From Bdellovibrionales bacterium (GTDB lineage Bacteria > Bdellovibrionota > Bdellovibrionia > Bdellovibrionales > UBA1609), in the NCBI GenBank assembly GCA_019637855.1, contig JAHBUX010000005.1, positions 62,001 through 126,000 of the forward strand: a stretch of DNA of 64,000 nucleotides, read 5' to 3'. The notes beneath the pieces are model-generated. The model saw nothing but the letters and a program-made list of their open reading frames with translations, ran no database searches and had not been told where the DNA came from. Shown here piece after piece: positions 21,880-31,168 of the stretch; the first letter of the stretch is position 1, and every line of letters begins with the position of its first letter. The position numbers and the translations under genes are program-made.

Positions 21880-22527
21880 TTAAGCTCGCTTGCGCTTGGG
21901 CGTCTCGAGCGGGACTACGTTCTTCTGTTTGTTAAACTGCACGAGATAGCCGCTGGTCAAATGATCGATCACCATATGTAAGTCCTCGACCGGACCGTAT
22001 TCGCCCTTAGCTGTGGGCACATGAATGTTGATCTGCGAGATCTTAGCCAACTCTCCGCCATCAAATCCGGTCAACCCTACCGTCACCGCCCCATTGGCAG
22101 CCGCATAGCGCATGGCCGCGAGGACATTGGGCGAATTGCCACTGGCGGAAATTCCTACCACGACATCACCTTCACGCATAAGAGCGCGCAACTGCAGTTC
22201 AAAAATTTTATCGTAGCCGTGATCGTTACCGATCGCCGTGACCAAAGCGCTGTTGTCGGTCAGCGAAAGAGCGCGATAGGCATTGTCCCAGCAGCGCGGC
22301 CCGCCGACGAAATCGTTGGCGAAATGACTGGCGGTGGCCGCACTGCCACCATTACCGAGAAAGAAGATCTGATTTTTTGTCGCGCGCGCCTGTTCAACAG
22401 CTTCGATGAACTGACCGACAGGCTTAGGGTCCATTTTGCCCATCAACTCGGCCAAATATTGAAAGTACTTTTGCGCAAATTCCATGGGCGAGGACGATTC
22501 CGCAAACATCTGCTCTACTCGGTTCAC
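21880..22527 (-). CDS. gmhA: SIS-domain phosphosugar isomerase, GmhA-like
   Basis: Likely sedoheptulose-7-phosphate isomerase, the first step of ADP- or GDP-heptose synthesis for LPS or surface sugars. The 215 residues form one SIS domain, with FLGNGGSAATASHFAND at 57-72 and GISASGNSPNVL at 125-136. A conserved His (EDLHMVIDHL) lies near the end. Where E. coli GmhA has a catalytic Glu (HFAEE), this protein has HFAND, as in many GmhA-like paralogues, so the exact substrate is not certain. It starts with GTG after a strong AAGGAGGACC site. A GmhB-like phosphatase is encoded at 43 kb. Confidence 0.75.
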   Translation of the reverse strand: MNRVEQMFAESSSPMEFAQKYFQYLAELMGKMDPKPVGQFIEAVEQARATKNQIFFLGNGGSAATASHFANDFVGGPRCWDNAYRALSLTDNSALVTAIGNDHGYDKIFELQLRALMREGDVVVGISASGNSPNVLAAMRYAAANGAVTVGLTGFDGGELAKISQINIHVPTAKGEYGPVEDLHMVIDHLTSGYLVQFNKQKNVVPLETPKRKRA

Positions 22528-22660
22528 TTGGGTCCTCCTTGACTCTCTTTATTATCGGAATGAGGCGACGAAATGTAAAATCGTCCTGGCCTTTGCTCCG
22601 ACGGCCTTTGGTCGAGCGTTGCCGTGCAGATCGGCACCTGCATTGCAGTCCCAAGAATGG

Positions 22661-23848
22661 ATGATGTGGCTACTCATTTTTAGTCTTATTGCTGGGGCGA
22701 GCGCGGAAATATGCGACGTAGGGAAAGACGCACATGAGAATATCTTTGGACGAAACCTCACTTTGGAACTGCCTGGTAAAAACAATACTCTTACTCTCGT
22801 AGGCTCAAAAGACATGGGCAATGAACAGCGGGCCGCCATGGCGAAACTGTTCTACGATGAGAGCGCGGCTGGTGATGCCTTGGTTCTCAAAGACGTCGAT
22901 CGCTACGTTGAATCGGCGATGGATATCATTCGCCAATCCGCGGCCAATATTGAGTTCCTGAAAAGCCGCATTCAAACCAATCCGCCCACCTTTGTCGCTA
23001 TCGAAGCCGATCCGGCTACCTTTAAACAATGGCAGCAAACTGCAACGGACCTTTATCTCAGCGAATTCACGAAAACGCTTCGTCAGCCTAGAGAGGTTTT
23101 GATCAGCTGGCGTAAACTTTTGTTGGCGCTAGTGCCCGCACCGCTTTTTCTCAATCTGTACGAGCCCCACCTGTTTCAGTCCACGCGTGTGATTGGCATC
23201 GATTTAAGTCCACCGGCCGCGCGCGGTAAGCTCGATCCCCCCAATGCTCAGGAGGAGGCCACAGCCATACCTCCCGAACGACCGACGGCCGAAAACGCCC
23301 AGCAAGAGGAAGAGCAGGAGACCAAAGAGAGCGAGACTCAGGTCGATCGTTTGCGCGAACAGGCCGACGCAGCCACCGCGCGGATGGAGAGAAGCCTTGC
23401 TGACAATCCGCGAACACGTTCTGCGTTCCGTCGTTTCAAACAGCAGATTCAACCGGGGAGCTCCTATTTGCGCCGCAACAGCGATGCCGAAATTCGCCGC
23501 CAGGTGATGGACCGCACCTGGAGACAGGGCCGCGGTGAGATGGGCGTATGGTTAAGAGCTCAACTGGCCTGGGCACGAGCCGCCGGCGGCAAAAGTGAAG
23601 GCACAGCGAAATCGCATCGAACACGACAGCGTGAACAGCAAGCCCGGACTGAGCAGACCCGTCGTAAGGCTCAAGCACAAGCCTCCAACAACAATCCAAC
23701 CGTGCCCGACCCGATCTATCGCCAGATATTAGAGCAAAAAGGCAGCGGGATTTTCTTTGTGGTAGATGATCACCTGCAACCTCTTATGCAGCACCTCGCG
23801 CAGGCCTGCCGCAAAGAAGCCGGATTGCCGACTCCTAAACAGCCTTAG
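22661..23848 (+). CDS. Hypothetical exported, charged helical protein (395 aa)
   Basis: No family recognised. The start at 22661 (MMWLLIFSLIAGASAEICDVG) gives a typical signal peptide; the frame is open upstream, but that part overlaps gmhA antisense and buries the signal. Residues about 150-170 are hydrophobic (LLLALVPAPLFLNLY). A disordered, Glu/Gln-rich stretch follows (AQQEEEQETKESETQ), then Arg/Gln/Ala-rich helices (RTRQREQQARTEQTRRKAQ) and a conserved-looking C-terminal segment (GIFFVVDDHLQPLMQHLAQ). No good ribosome binding site is visible. It converges with rlmB, 9 nt apart. It is probably anchored or periplasmic. Confidence 0.6.
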   Translation: MMWLLIFSLIAGASAEICDVGKDAHENIFGRNLTLELPGKNNTLTLVGSKDMGNEQRAAMAKLFYDESAAGDALVLKDVDRYVESAMDIIRQSAANIEFLKSRIQTNPPTFVAIEADPATFKQWQQTATDLYLSEFTKTLRQPREVLISWRKLLLALVPAPLFLNLYEPHLFQSTRVIGIDLSPPAARGKLDPPNAQEEATAIPPERPTAENAQQEEEQETKESETQVDRLREQADAATARMERSLADNPRTRSAFRRFKQQIQPGSSYLRRNSDAEIRRQVMDRTWRQGRGEMGVWLRAQLAWARAAGGKSEGTAKSHRTRQREQQARTEQTRRKAQAQASNNNPTVPDPIYRQILEQKGSGIFFVVDDHLQPLMQHLAQACRKEAGLPTPKQP

Positions 23849-23857
23849 TTCATCTTA

Positions 23858-24676
23858 TCAAATCTGACGTTGGCGGAAAGTCTCCGCCAACGCGATTGCC
23901 GCAGCTACAGAGACATTAAAGCTAGCTTCCGGGTCCGCTTGCGGAATGGCGACCAGTTGATCGCACTCACGCTCGATGGGTTTACGAATGCCCGCCGATT
24001 CCGAGCCCAAAACCCAAATCACTTTATCCGGGATATCCGTTTTAAAGATGGCGCTATCGCCTTTGTGTGAAAGTCCGAACATCCAAAAACCTTCGCTCTT
24101 TAGATGCTTGAGCGTTTCTAAGAGCCCACTCTCTTGCATTACCGGCACATGCTCAACCGCACCCTGCGCGACCTTGGAGACCGTGGCCGTAAGCGAAGCG
24201 GCGCGCGTCTCTGGAGTAAGCACGCCTTCAGCGCCAAACAGCCACGCGGTTCGCAAAACGGCGCCAAGATTATGAGGATCTTCGACCTCATCTAGAACGA
24301 TCAGCGTGGCTTTATCGAGCTTCTTGAGGGCAGCCAGACTGAGCTCCGGAGTTTCACTGGAAAACGCCACCACGCCTTGATGGGAGGGCGTGATGCGATC
24401 GAGTACCCCGGGTGACTGAATCATCGGGCGAATACGCAGACGCTCGCACTGATCGGCAATGTTCGTCAGTTCAGGATTGCCCTCAGGGCTTTTGAGCCAT
24501 AGTTGCAAGACGGAGCGCGGACGCACCTTGAGCAGTTCGCAAACGGCATGAATGCCCACCACGACACGCCCTTGTGGCAGAGTATCGCGACCACGCGGGT
24601 TTGGTTGGGAGCTGCGCGAAGGTCCCCCGCGCTGAGGGGCGCTGCGGCCACCGCTAGGCTTTTTGAACTTCCTCAT
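23858..24676 (-). CDS. rlmB: TrmH/SpoU-family rRNA 2'-O-methyltransferase (RlmB type)
   Basis: SAM-dependent knotted methyltransferase, probably forming Gm2251 in 23S rRNA. The 272 residues begin with a basic tail (about 35 residues), then the substrate-binding domain (VVVGIHAVCELLKVRPRSVLQLWL). The SPOUT motifs are DEVEDPHNLGAVLRTA (motif 1), VIWVLGSESAGIRKPI (motif 2) and ASFNVSVAAAIAL (motif 3). It is the last gene of the clpB-rib-ntr-proS-pyrF run, and its start lies 23 nt inside pyrF, so it is translationally coupled. Confidence 0.9.
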   Translation of the reverse strand: MRKFKKPSGGRSAPQRGGPSRSSQPNPRGRDTLPQGRVVVGIHAVCELLKVRPRSVLQLWLKSPEGNPELTNIADQCERLRIRPMIQSPGVLDRITPSHQGVVAFSSETPELSLAALKKLDKATLIVLDEVEDPHNLGAVLRTAWLFGAEGVLTPETRAASLTATVSKVAQGAVEHVPVMQESGLLETLKHLKSEGFWMFGLSHKGDSAIFKTDIPDKVIWVLGSESAGIRKPIERECDQLVAIPQADPEASFNVSVAAAIALAETFRQRQI

Positions 24677-25364
24677 AGTATGTCTTCGCCGCTAAAGCGG
24701 GCTCCTGTGAATCGTAAATAGGCCGTCCCACCACCAGCGCCGAAGCGCCGCGCTGAAGAGCCGTAACTGGGTCAGATACGCGGGCTTGATCGCCGTGCTT
24801 CTCTCCGCTCAGACGCACTCCCGGCGTCACTAAATAGGCGTTGGGAAAACGCTGTCGTAAAGCTTCGACTTCTTCCGGCGAGCACACCAACCCCGTCAAA
24901 CCCGAATCGAGCACTAGCTTGGCCAAAACTTCGGCTTGTTCGGCGATCGGCATGGCCTGCGAGACCGGGGCGAGAGTGTGTTGCTTAAAACTGGTCAGGA
25001 TCGTCACCGCAAGGATTCGAAAAGGGCGAATCTTGCACAGCTCCTCTTCGAGCTCAGCCAGTTGCGAGAGGGCCTCACGGCCCGCTTGCGCGTGCACCGT
25101 ACAGAAGGCGGCTCCTACATCGAACGAGGCGCGCACCGCCGAGAGCATAGTATTTGGGATGTCGAAATATTTGTTGTCGACAAACATATTGCCGTGACGA
25201 GCGATCTCTTTCAGCAAAGGTTCGCCGTAGCGCAATGCTAAGCGCGGACCCACTTTAAAGCCCCCTACGAAAGCACGCGTCTGGCGCACCAATTCGATGG
25301 CGCGGTCAGCGCTATCCACGTCGACGGCCAAGAAAATGGGATTGGTCAGCTGCGCACGGCTCAA
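24654..25364 (-). CDS. pyrF: Orotidine 5'-phosphate decarboxylase
   Basis: Last step of UMP synthesis, decarboxylation of OMP. The TIM-barrel signature VDNKYFDIPNT keeps the catalytic D-x-K-x-x-D array. FLAVDVDSADRA, TVHAQAGREAL, GVRLSGEKHGDQARV and GASALVVGRPI are the other conserved blocks. The best start is TTG at 25364: AAGGAG lies 7 nt upstream inside proS, and the TTG overlaps the proS stop as TTGA. This gives 236 residues, the usual class I length. An ATG at 25385 would add 7 residues without a good site. Confidence 0.92.
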   Translation of the reverse strand: MSRAQLTNPIFLAVDVDSADRAIELVRQTRAFVGGFKVGPRLALRYGEPLLKEIARHGNMFVDNKYFDIPNTMLSAVRASFDVGAAFCTVHAQAGREALSQLAELEEELCKIRPFRILAVTILTSFKQHTLAPVSQAMPIAEQAEVLAKLVLDSGLTGLVCSPEEVEALRQRFPNAYLVTPGVRLSGEKHGDQARVSDPVTALQRGASALVVGRPIYDSQEPALAAKTYYEEVQKA

Positions 25365-27097
25365 ATCGATTGCTCCTTCACCCATGTCACGATTTTCTCG
25401 AACAGAGCGCCCGGCTGAACCTTCTCTGTTTTTTTGGTTTTACGCTCGATGAGTTCAAGCTCGCCGGCGGCGAGCCCGCGCGCGCCGATGTTCACGCGCA
25501 AAGGCATACCGAGTAGATCAGCGTCTTTGAATTTCACGCCTGGCCGCTCAACGCGATCATCCATCAGCACGTCAATACCCTTGGCCATAAGATCGTCATA
25601 GAGCTTGTCGGCAAGTTGGCGAGCCTCCGGCGCATCCGGATCGAGTAAAGCGATGTGCACCACGTAGGGCGCCACACTGACCGGCCAAATGATTCCGTCT
25701 TTATCGTGATTCTGCTCGATCACAGCCTGCACAGTACGCGTGATGCCGATACCATAGCATCCCATCTCGATGGGTTTTTGCGTTTGATCTTGAGCCAAAT
25801 AGTTGGCTTCCATTTTCTTGGAGTACTTGGTTCCTAAATAAAAGATATGGCCCACTTCAATGCCACGAAAAGCCTTTAAATGACCTTTGCCATCCGGGCT
25901 AAGATCACCCTCACGCGCCATACGGAAATCCCCCACGACAGTCGCCTTATAATCGCGGCCATGGTTCACGTTGCGCAAATGGAAGTCGTCTTTGTTGGCA
26001 CCTACCATGTAATTGCGCAGGTTCTCGACACCTTTATCCATCAAAATAGGAATGTTCAAACCCACCGGGCCACAGCTACCGGGCGAGGCGCTGGTGAGTT
26101 TACGCACCTCTTCGTCAGTCAGCAGCAAGGGAGGATTGGACAAACCAAAGTGGTTTTTTACTTTCACCGGGTTCACTTCATCGGAACCGCGCAGGAGCAC
26201 AGCCACCGGATTGAGTTTCTTAGCTGGTTCATCGCTGGCCGAGAAGTACATCGTCTTCACTAGCTGATGGGCGGGAGTGCCAGTAGCCTTGGCAAGCGCT
26301 TCAATGGTGCGCAGCCCGGGAGTGGCAAACTCCTCCATGGTCTTTAGCTCTGAGCTCGGAGCTGCGGCCGGTTGCGCATCGATGGCCGGGCACACTTCGA
26401 TGTTGGCCGCGAAGTCGGAGGATTCACTGACCAAGAGCTGATCCTCACCACTATCGGCCAGGATGTGGAATTCTTGCGACTGATTGCCGCCGATATTGCC
26501 GCTATCGGCTTGCACCACGCGAAACCGAGCCCCTAAGCGTTTGAAGATGTCCGTGTAGGCCTCAAACATTTGCTGATAGGACTTTTGCGCTCCGGCCACG
26601 TCAGGGTCAAAGCTATAGGCGTCCTTCATAATAAATTCGCGGCCGCGCATCAAACCAAAGCGCGGGCGAATTTCATCGCGGAATTTAGTTTGCACTTGAT
26701 AAAGATTGAACGGTAGATCGCGATAGCTCTTCACATCGCGACGGACATAATCGGTAACCACCTCTTCGTGCGTGGCGCCCAGACAGAAATCATGGTCGTT
26801 GCGATTCTTCAGCTTTTGCAAGCCCTCGCCCATCTCTTTCCAACGGCCGGTCTCTTCCCAAAGTTCACGCGGTTGTACCATCGGCATAAGGATTTCGACG
26901 CAGCCGCGACGATTGAGCTCTTCGCGCACAATGGCTTCGAATTTGCGGATCGAACGCCACATCAAATGACCGTAGGTAAAAATACCCGGGGCTACTTTGC
27001 GGATATAACCACCACGCACAAGCAGAATATGGCTGGGAATTTCCGCATCGGCGGGAGCTTCTTTCAAAGTGAACAAATAACCTTTAGACCATTTCAT
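25361..27097 (-). CDS. proS: Prolyl-tRNA synthetase (bacterial type)
   Basis: Charges tRNA-Pro in the cytoplasm. The 578 residues match the long bacterial form (E. coli 572). Class II motifs are visible: motif 2 around FRDEIRPRFGLMRGREFIMKDAYSF and motif 3 around GCYGIGITRTVQAVIEQ. Between them lies the editing (INS) domain with TPAHQLVKTMYF. The C-terminal anticodon-binding domain (APYVVHIALL to LIERKTKK) ends in KEQSI. It follows ntrX by 5 nt. Confidence 0.97.
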   Translation of the reverse strand: MKWSKGYLFTLKEAPADAEIPSHILLVRGGYIRKVAPGIFTYGHLMWRSIRKFEAIVREELNRRGCVEILMPMVQPRELWEETGRWKEMGEGLQKLKNRNDHDFCLGATHEEVVTDYVRRDVKSYRDLPFNLYQVQTKFRDEIRPRFGLMRGREFIMKDAYSFDPDVAGAQKSYQQMFEAYTDIFKRLGARFRVVQADSGNIGGNQSQEFHILADSGEDQLLVSESSDFAANIEVCPAIDAQPAAAPSSELKTMEEFATPGLRTIEALAKATGTPAHQLVKTMYFSASDEPAKKLNPVAVLLRGSDEVNPVKVKNHFGLSNPPLLLTDEEVRKLTSASPGSCGPVGLNIPILMDKGVENLRNYMVGANKDDFHLRNVNHGRDYKATVVGDFRMAREGDLSPDGKGHLKAFRGIEVGHIFYLGTKYSKKMEANYLAQDQTQKPIEMGCYGIGITRTVQAVIEQNHDKDGIIWPVSVAPYVVHIALLDPDAPEARQLADKLYDDLMAKGIDVLMDDRVERPGVKFKDADLLGMPLRVNIGARGLAAGELELIERKTKKTEKVQPGALFEKIVTWVKEQSI

Positions 27098-27102
27098 GAG
27101 CG

Positions 27103-28464
27103 TTAGACCTCGATGCCGTAAGATTTAATCTTGCGATGTAAATAGCTACGCTCCAAGCCGATGGTTTCCGCCGTCTTGGAGATATTGCCGTTGTTCTCTT
27201 CAATCTTCTGAATCAAAAACTCGCGCTCAAAACGCGAACGCGCCTCGCGAAAAGTCGTAAAACCGTCAGGGTCACCGACCTCCGGCGCTTCGGTCAGACC
27301 GGCGAACTTCAGGTCATGCACATCCACCTCATCGCCCGGCGTGAGAATATAAACGCGTTCAACGAAGTTACGAAGCTCACGCACATTGCCCGGCCAGCCA
27401 TAGGCTTGCATTTTGGCCAAGGCCGCCTGCGAGAAAGTTTTGCGTTTATAACCATTGTTACGTAGAAACTGATCGCCAAAATACTCCACCAACACAGTGA
27501 TGTCCTCACGCCGTTGACGCAAAGGAGCCACGCGCAGAGGAACCACATTCAAACGATAATACAGATCCTCACGGAAGCGACCGGCTTTGATTTCTTCTTC
27601 CAGGTTTTTGTTGGTGGCCGCGATCACGCGCACATCGACTTCGATCGGCTGCTCACCGCCGACGCGGTAGAAAGAGCGCTCTTGCAAGATGCGCAGGATC
27701 TTCGCCTGCGCCTCCAGGCTCATGTCACCGATCTCATCGAGGAAAAGAGTTCCGCCATTGGCAAAATCAAACTTACCGCGTTTGGCTCGATCCGCGCCAG
27801 TGAAAGCCCCTTTCTCGTAGCCAAAAAGTTCGCTCTCGATCAAGTCTTTGGGGATCGCCGCGCAATTGACTTCAACGAGGGGACGACCTGCACGATGACT
27901 AAGGTAGTGGATATTCTGCGCCACCAGTTCTTTACCTGTGCCGTTTTCACCGGTGATCAAGATCCAGGCATTGGAAGTGGCCACGCGAGCGATCATCTGC
28001 TTCAGGCTCTGCATCACCGGGCTTTCACCCACCAAAGCGATGTTACGGCGCAGGCGATGTAAAAGCGCATTCTTTTCACTCTGCTCGCGTTTGAAATTGA
28101 GGATGTTGGCGATCAGGATATTGATCTTGTCCATCGACAAAGGTTTTTCGACGAAATCCCAGGCGCCATTTTTCACCGCGCGCACGGCGGTTTCAATCGT
28201 TCCATGCCCAGACATGATGATGAACTGACAATCGGGATAACCGCCCTTTTTGACCTCTTCCAACACTTGCAGGCCGTCAAGTTCCCCAGGCATCCAAATG
28301 TCTTGCAACACGATGTCGGGAGAGAAATCACGGATCTTCTCCAGACCTTGTCGACCGCTATAAGCATTCTCGACGGTGAAACCATCGTCTTTGAGAGACG
28401 CGGCCAAAACCTCACCGATCGGTTTCTCGTCGTCGATAATTAAAATTTTGGTTCCGTTTTTCAT
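27103..28464 (-). CDS. ntrX: Sigma-54-dependent response regulator, NtrX type
   Basis: Cytoplasmic transcription activator. The 453 residues comprise a receiver (residues 6-125, acidic pocket DDE, phosphoacceptor D55 in VLQDIWMPG, KPLS lysine), the AAA+ sigma-54 activator domain (Walker A GENGTGKE, the sigma-54 contact loop GAFTGA, FLDEIGDM Walker B) and a C-terminal Fis-type helix-turn-helix (ISKTAETIGLERSYLHRKIKSYG). Its ATG overlaps the ntrY stop (ATGA). Together with NtrY it resembles the NtrYX system, which responds to nitrogen or redox and envelope cues in other Proteobacteria. Confidence 0.92.
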   Translation of the reverse strand: MKNGTKILIIDDEKPIGEVLAASLKDDGFTVENAYSGRQGLEKIRDFSPDIVLQDIWMPGELDGLQVLEEVKKGGYPDCQFIIMSGHGTIETAVRAVKNGAWDFVEKPLSMDKINILIANILNFKREQSEKNALLHRLRRNIALVGESPVMQSLKQMIARVATSNAWILITGENGTGKELVAQNIHYLSHRAGRPLVEVNCAAIPKDLIESELFGYEKGAFTGADRAKRGKFDFANGGTLFLDEIGDMSLEAQAKILRILQERSFYRVGGEQPIEVDVRVIAATNKNLEEEIKAGRFREDLYYRLNVVPLRVAPLRQRREDITVLVEYFGDQFLRNNGYKRKTFSQAALAKMQAYGWPGNVRELRNFVERVYILTPGDEVDVHDLKFAGLTEAPEVGDPDGFTTFREARSRFEREFLIQKIEENNGNISKTAETIGLERSYLHRKIKSYGIEV

Positions 28465-30713
28465 ACGTAGTTATCTCCCCCGCTATCGCGTGTACGGACG
28501 ATTTTTGGAGTCTGCATCGACTCAACCACCGGTAACTCGATCACAATGCGCGTCTGAGTGCGGCCATCGGAAAACGCGCGAATAAAGCCATGATGATCTT
28601 CCACCATACGCTTAACGAGTGCCAAGCCAAGCCCGGTACCGTGCTCTTTGGTGGTGACGTAAGGTTCAAAGATGCGCTCACGTAAAGTGGCCGGAATGCC
28701 CGGTCCGTTGTCTTCAATTTCAATGCGGGCAATGCGCAAAACGCCATCATAGGTCGAGCGGACCTTGATCAACCCATCCGCTCGTCCCGCAATCGCAGAG
28801 AGTGCGTTGTCCACTAGATTGTTAATGATCCGCCTCATCTGATCCGGATCAAAAGTGAAGTTCGGCATGGCTTCATCGGGCTGGAACTGCACCTGTGAAC
28901 CACGCTCATCGTTTTGAAACAGGACCAATCCTTCGCTGATCACCTTATTGAGGTTACCAGAAACCGGATTGGACTTCGGCAGACGCGCAAACTGATTGAA
29001 CTCATTGACCAGATTCTTGAGGCTATCGACTTGATCAATAATGCGTTGGATGCATTCACGAAAAGCTTCGTCTTGAATCTGGGCGCCAAATTTTTTCTCT
29101 AACCGTTCAGCCGAGAGTTTGATCGGAGTCAGGGGATTCTTGATCTCGTGGGCAATCCGGCGGGCCACTTCGGTCCACGCCGCCGCCCGCTGGGCACCCA
29201 AGACCGGCGTCAGATCGTCGAAGACCACCACTTTGCCAATTTCCGTCTGATTTTCATCGGTGAGGAATGACAAAGTCATCTGCAAAGGGATGGAGCGACC
29301 GCGAATAGCCAGGCGAACCTCACGCTGAATGCTTTCGGCTTGGTGCGCGCGCATCTGCTGAATCATATTCTCCAAAATCTCGTAGTACTCAGGCTCAAGC
29401 ACCTTGGCGATGTGCTTACCCACCAAACGCTCTGGACGCGTTTGTAACAACTTGGCCGCATGGCGGTTAACCATGGTGATATGGCCTTCAGGATCCACAG
29501 ACACCACACCAGTGCTGACCGTGGACAACACCACCTCGATGTAGCGCGAGTGCTCATTCAACCGCGCCAACGTTTGTCGTAAGTTGGTGTTGGCTTCGCT
29601 CACCTCGCGTTCGGAGGTTTCTAAAACCTGCGCCATTTTGTTAAAGTGGCTTACCAGCTCATTGATCTCACGCGAGCCGGAGGTCAACACTACGGGGCTA
29701 TAATCCCGGCCCGCCACACGTTGGGCCGCTTCTCCCAGCTCTTCAAGCGGCACAGATAGCTGGCGCGCCAAATAAAAGCCAAACCAAGTGGCGCCAAGCA
29801 TGATCGTGAGAGTCATCAATACCAGAATGATCAGGTAGATCGACTTGATCGGATACTCGAGCGGATTGACGTCACGGAAGTCCTCATAGGCCGACGCGAT
29901 ATCATCCATCTTCGCAATCAAAGACAGTGGAATAAAAGTGGAGACCACCACGGCGCCTTCTTGTTTGGTTTTCCCCACAGGGAAAATCACCCGCACCAAA
30001 TTGCCGTTTTCAAACTGGTGAATGGTCGACGCCTCGTTACGATCCTCGATCCCGCGCTCAAGCAGCTCGAGAGATAGAGGCGGCACTTCCGGTAAGGACT
30101 CATCCGGACTCACGCTCACCACACGCTGGCCGAAAAGTGAGGGATAGTACTCAACCGCATCCAGACTGTAGCGCTTGCGTAAATCCACCAGACGCCGCCC
30201 CCAGTCGTTGCTGGGAGTTTGCTTCAACTCCGTCGCCACCCGTTCCGCGAAATGATAGTTTTTGCGTTTAGCCGAGAGATAATAAGCGTTGGTAACTTCG
30301 AGCGAGCTCTTCAATACGCCCGCCATTTTTTCCGAGAACCATTTGTCAAAGCTGTTGTTGATGTAGAACACCGACACCAGGAACATAAGGGCCGTTGGAA
30401 TGATGCTAAAGGAAACAAAGGCAGCGATCAGCTTGGCTTTCAGCGTGCCGCCCGCCAAACCAGTTTGCCGTTCAGCAAAAATTTTGACCACGTTGCGGAA
30501 GATCAAAAAGAACATCAGCAGAAAGAGGATGATGTTGAAGTTGACCAGGCCTAAGAAAAAAATCGAAGTTTTAAAGCCGAGCTGCTGGCTCATGCCGAAC
30601 AGCTTGTATTCGATGGCCGTCAGCACCAGAAAGACAACGGCCAGCAACAGAACCGTACTCAGTTCTCGCCGGCGCTTCTGTCTTTCGATCTGCTGATCGG
30701 TCACATCCATCAA
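28461..30713 (-). CDS. ntrY: Sensor histidine kinase, NtrY type
   Basis: Inner-membrane kinase of 750 residues. Hydrophobic helices at about 20-38, 45-70 and 90-115 precede a periplasmic domain, with another helix near 290-315. A HAMP linker (LSVPLEELGEAAQRVAGRDY), a PAS domain (STVSTGVVSVDPEGHITMVN), the H box near residue 522 (RIAHEIKNPLTPIKLS), an N box (RRIINNLVDNALSA) and G boxes (IEDNGPGIP, GTGLGLALVKRM) follow. This layout is the NtrY class. The first codon is either TTG overlapping the ribH stop (TTGA) or the ATG next to it. Its partner NtrX follows with a 4-nt overlap. Confidence 0.92.
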   Translation of the reverse strand: MMDVTDQQIERQKRRRELSTVLLLAVVFLVLTAIEYKLFGMSQQLGFKTSIFFLGLVNFNIILFLLMFFLIFRNVVKIFAERQTGLAGGTLKAKLIAAFVSFSIIPTALMFLVSVFYINNSFDKWFSEKMAGVLKSSLEVTNAYYLSAKRKNYHFAERVATELKQTPSNDWGRRLVDLRKRYSLDAVEYYPSLFGQRVVSVSPDESLPEVPPLSLELLERGIEDRNEASTIHQFENGNLVRVIFPVGKTKQEGAVVVSTFIPLSLIAKMDDIASAYEDFRDVNPLEYPIKSIYLIILVLMTLTIMLGATWFGFYLARQLSVPLEELGEAAQRVAGRDYSPVVLTSGSREINELVSHFNKMAQVLETSEREVSEANTNLRQTLARLNEHSRYIEVVLSTVSTGVVSVDPEGHITMVNRHAAKLLQTRPERLVGKHIAKVLEPEYYEILENMIQQMRAHQAESIQREVRLAIRGRSIPLQMTLSFLTDENQTEIGKVVVFDDLTPVLGAQRAAAWTEVARRIAHEIKNPLTPIKLSAERLEKKFGAQIQDEAFRECIQRIIDQVDSLKNLVNEFNQFARLPKSNPVSGNLNKVISEGLVLFQNDERGSQVQFQPDEAMPNFTFDPDQMRRIINNLVDNALSAIAGRADGLIKVRSTYDGVLRIARIEIEDNGPGIPATLRERIFEPYVTTKEHGTGLGLALVKRMVEDHHGFIRAFSDGRTQTRIVIELPVVESMQTPKIVRTRDSGGDNYV

Positions 30714-31168
30714 ATCATTTCCATCAGATTAATCATCTCGATGCACGTGTCGGCGGCGTCACGTCCCTTATGACCATGCGAACCACCCACGCGCGCTTCC
30801 GCCTGCTGTTCATTATCCGTAGTGAGAACGCCAAAAATCACGGGTTTTTTGGTTTGCAGCATCACTTGTGTGCAGCCGCGTTCCACGGAGTTGCATACAT
30901 AGTCGAAATGCTTGGTATCCCCCTGAATAACGGCGCCCAGCGCAATCACTGCATCACATTCGCGTTCAATCAGCTTTAAAGCGGCAATGGGGATTTCAAC
31001 CGCGCCAGGAACCCGCACGCGAATGATTTGATCGGCGCTTAAACCCAGTTCGATCAAACGCTCGTAAGCGCCCGTCTCAAGACGTTCGGTGATTTCGTGA
31101 TTAAAGCGCGCGGTCACAATTCCGATCTTCCAGCGCTTCTGTGGCGTTAAACTGCCTTGCATGAACAT
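30710..31168 (-). CDS. ribH: 6,7-dimethyl-8-ribityllumazine synthase
   Basis: Penultimate step of riboflavin synthesis, condensing the pyrimidine intermediate with dihydroxybutanone phosphate. The 152 residues match the family. IGIVTARFNHEITERLETGA, the VPGAVEIPIAALKL loop, ALGAVIQGDTKHFDYVC and PVIFGVLTTDNEQQAEARVGG are diagnostic, including the catalytic His in the TKHFDYV stretch. The ATG directly follows the ribBA stop, and its own stop overlaps the ntrY start. Confidence 0.96.
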   Translation of the reverse strand: MFMQGSLTPQKRWKIGIVTARFNHEITERLETGAYERLIELGLSADQIIRVRVPGAVEIPIAALKLIERECDAVIALGAVIQGDTKHFDYVCNSVERGCTQVMLQTKKPVIFGVLTTDNEQQAEARVGGSHGHKGRDAADTCIEMINLMEMI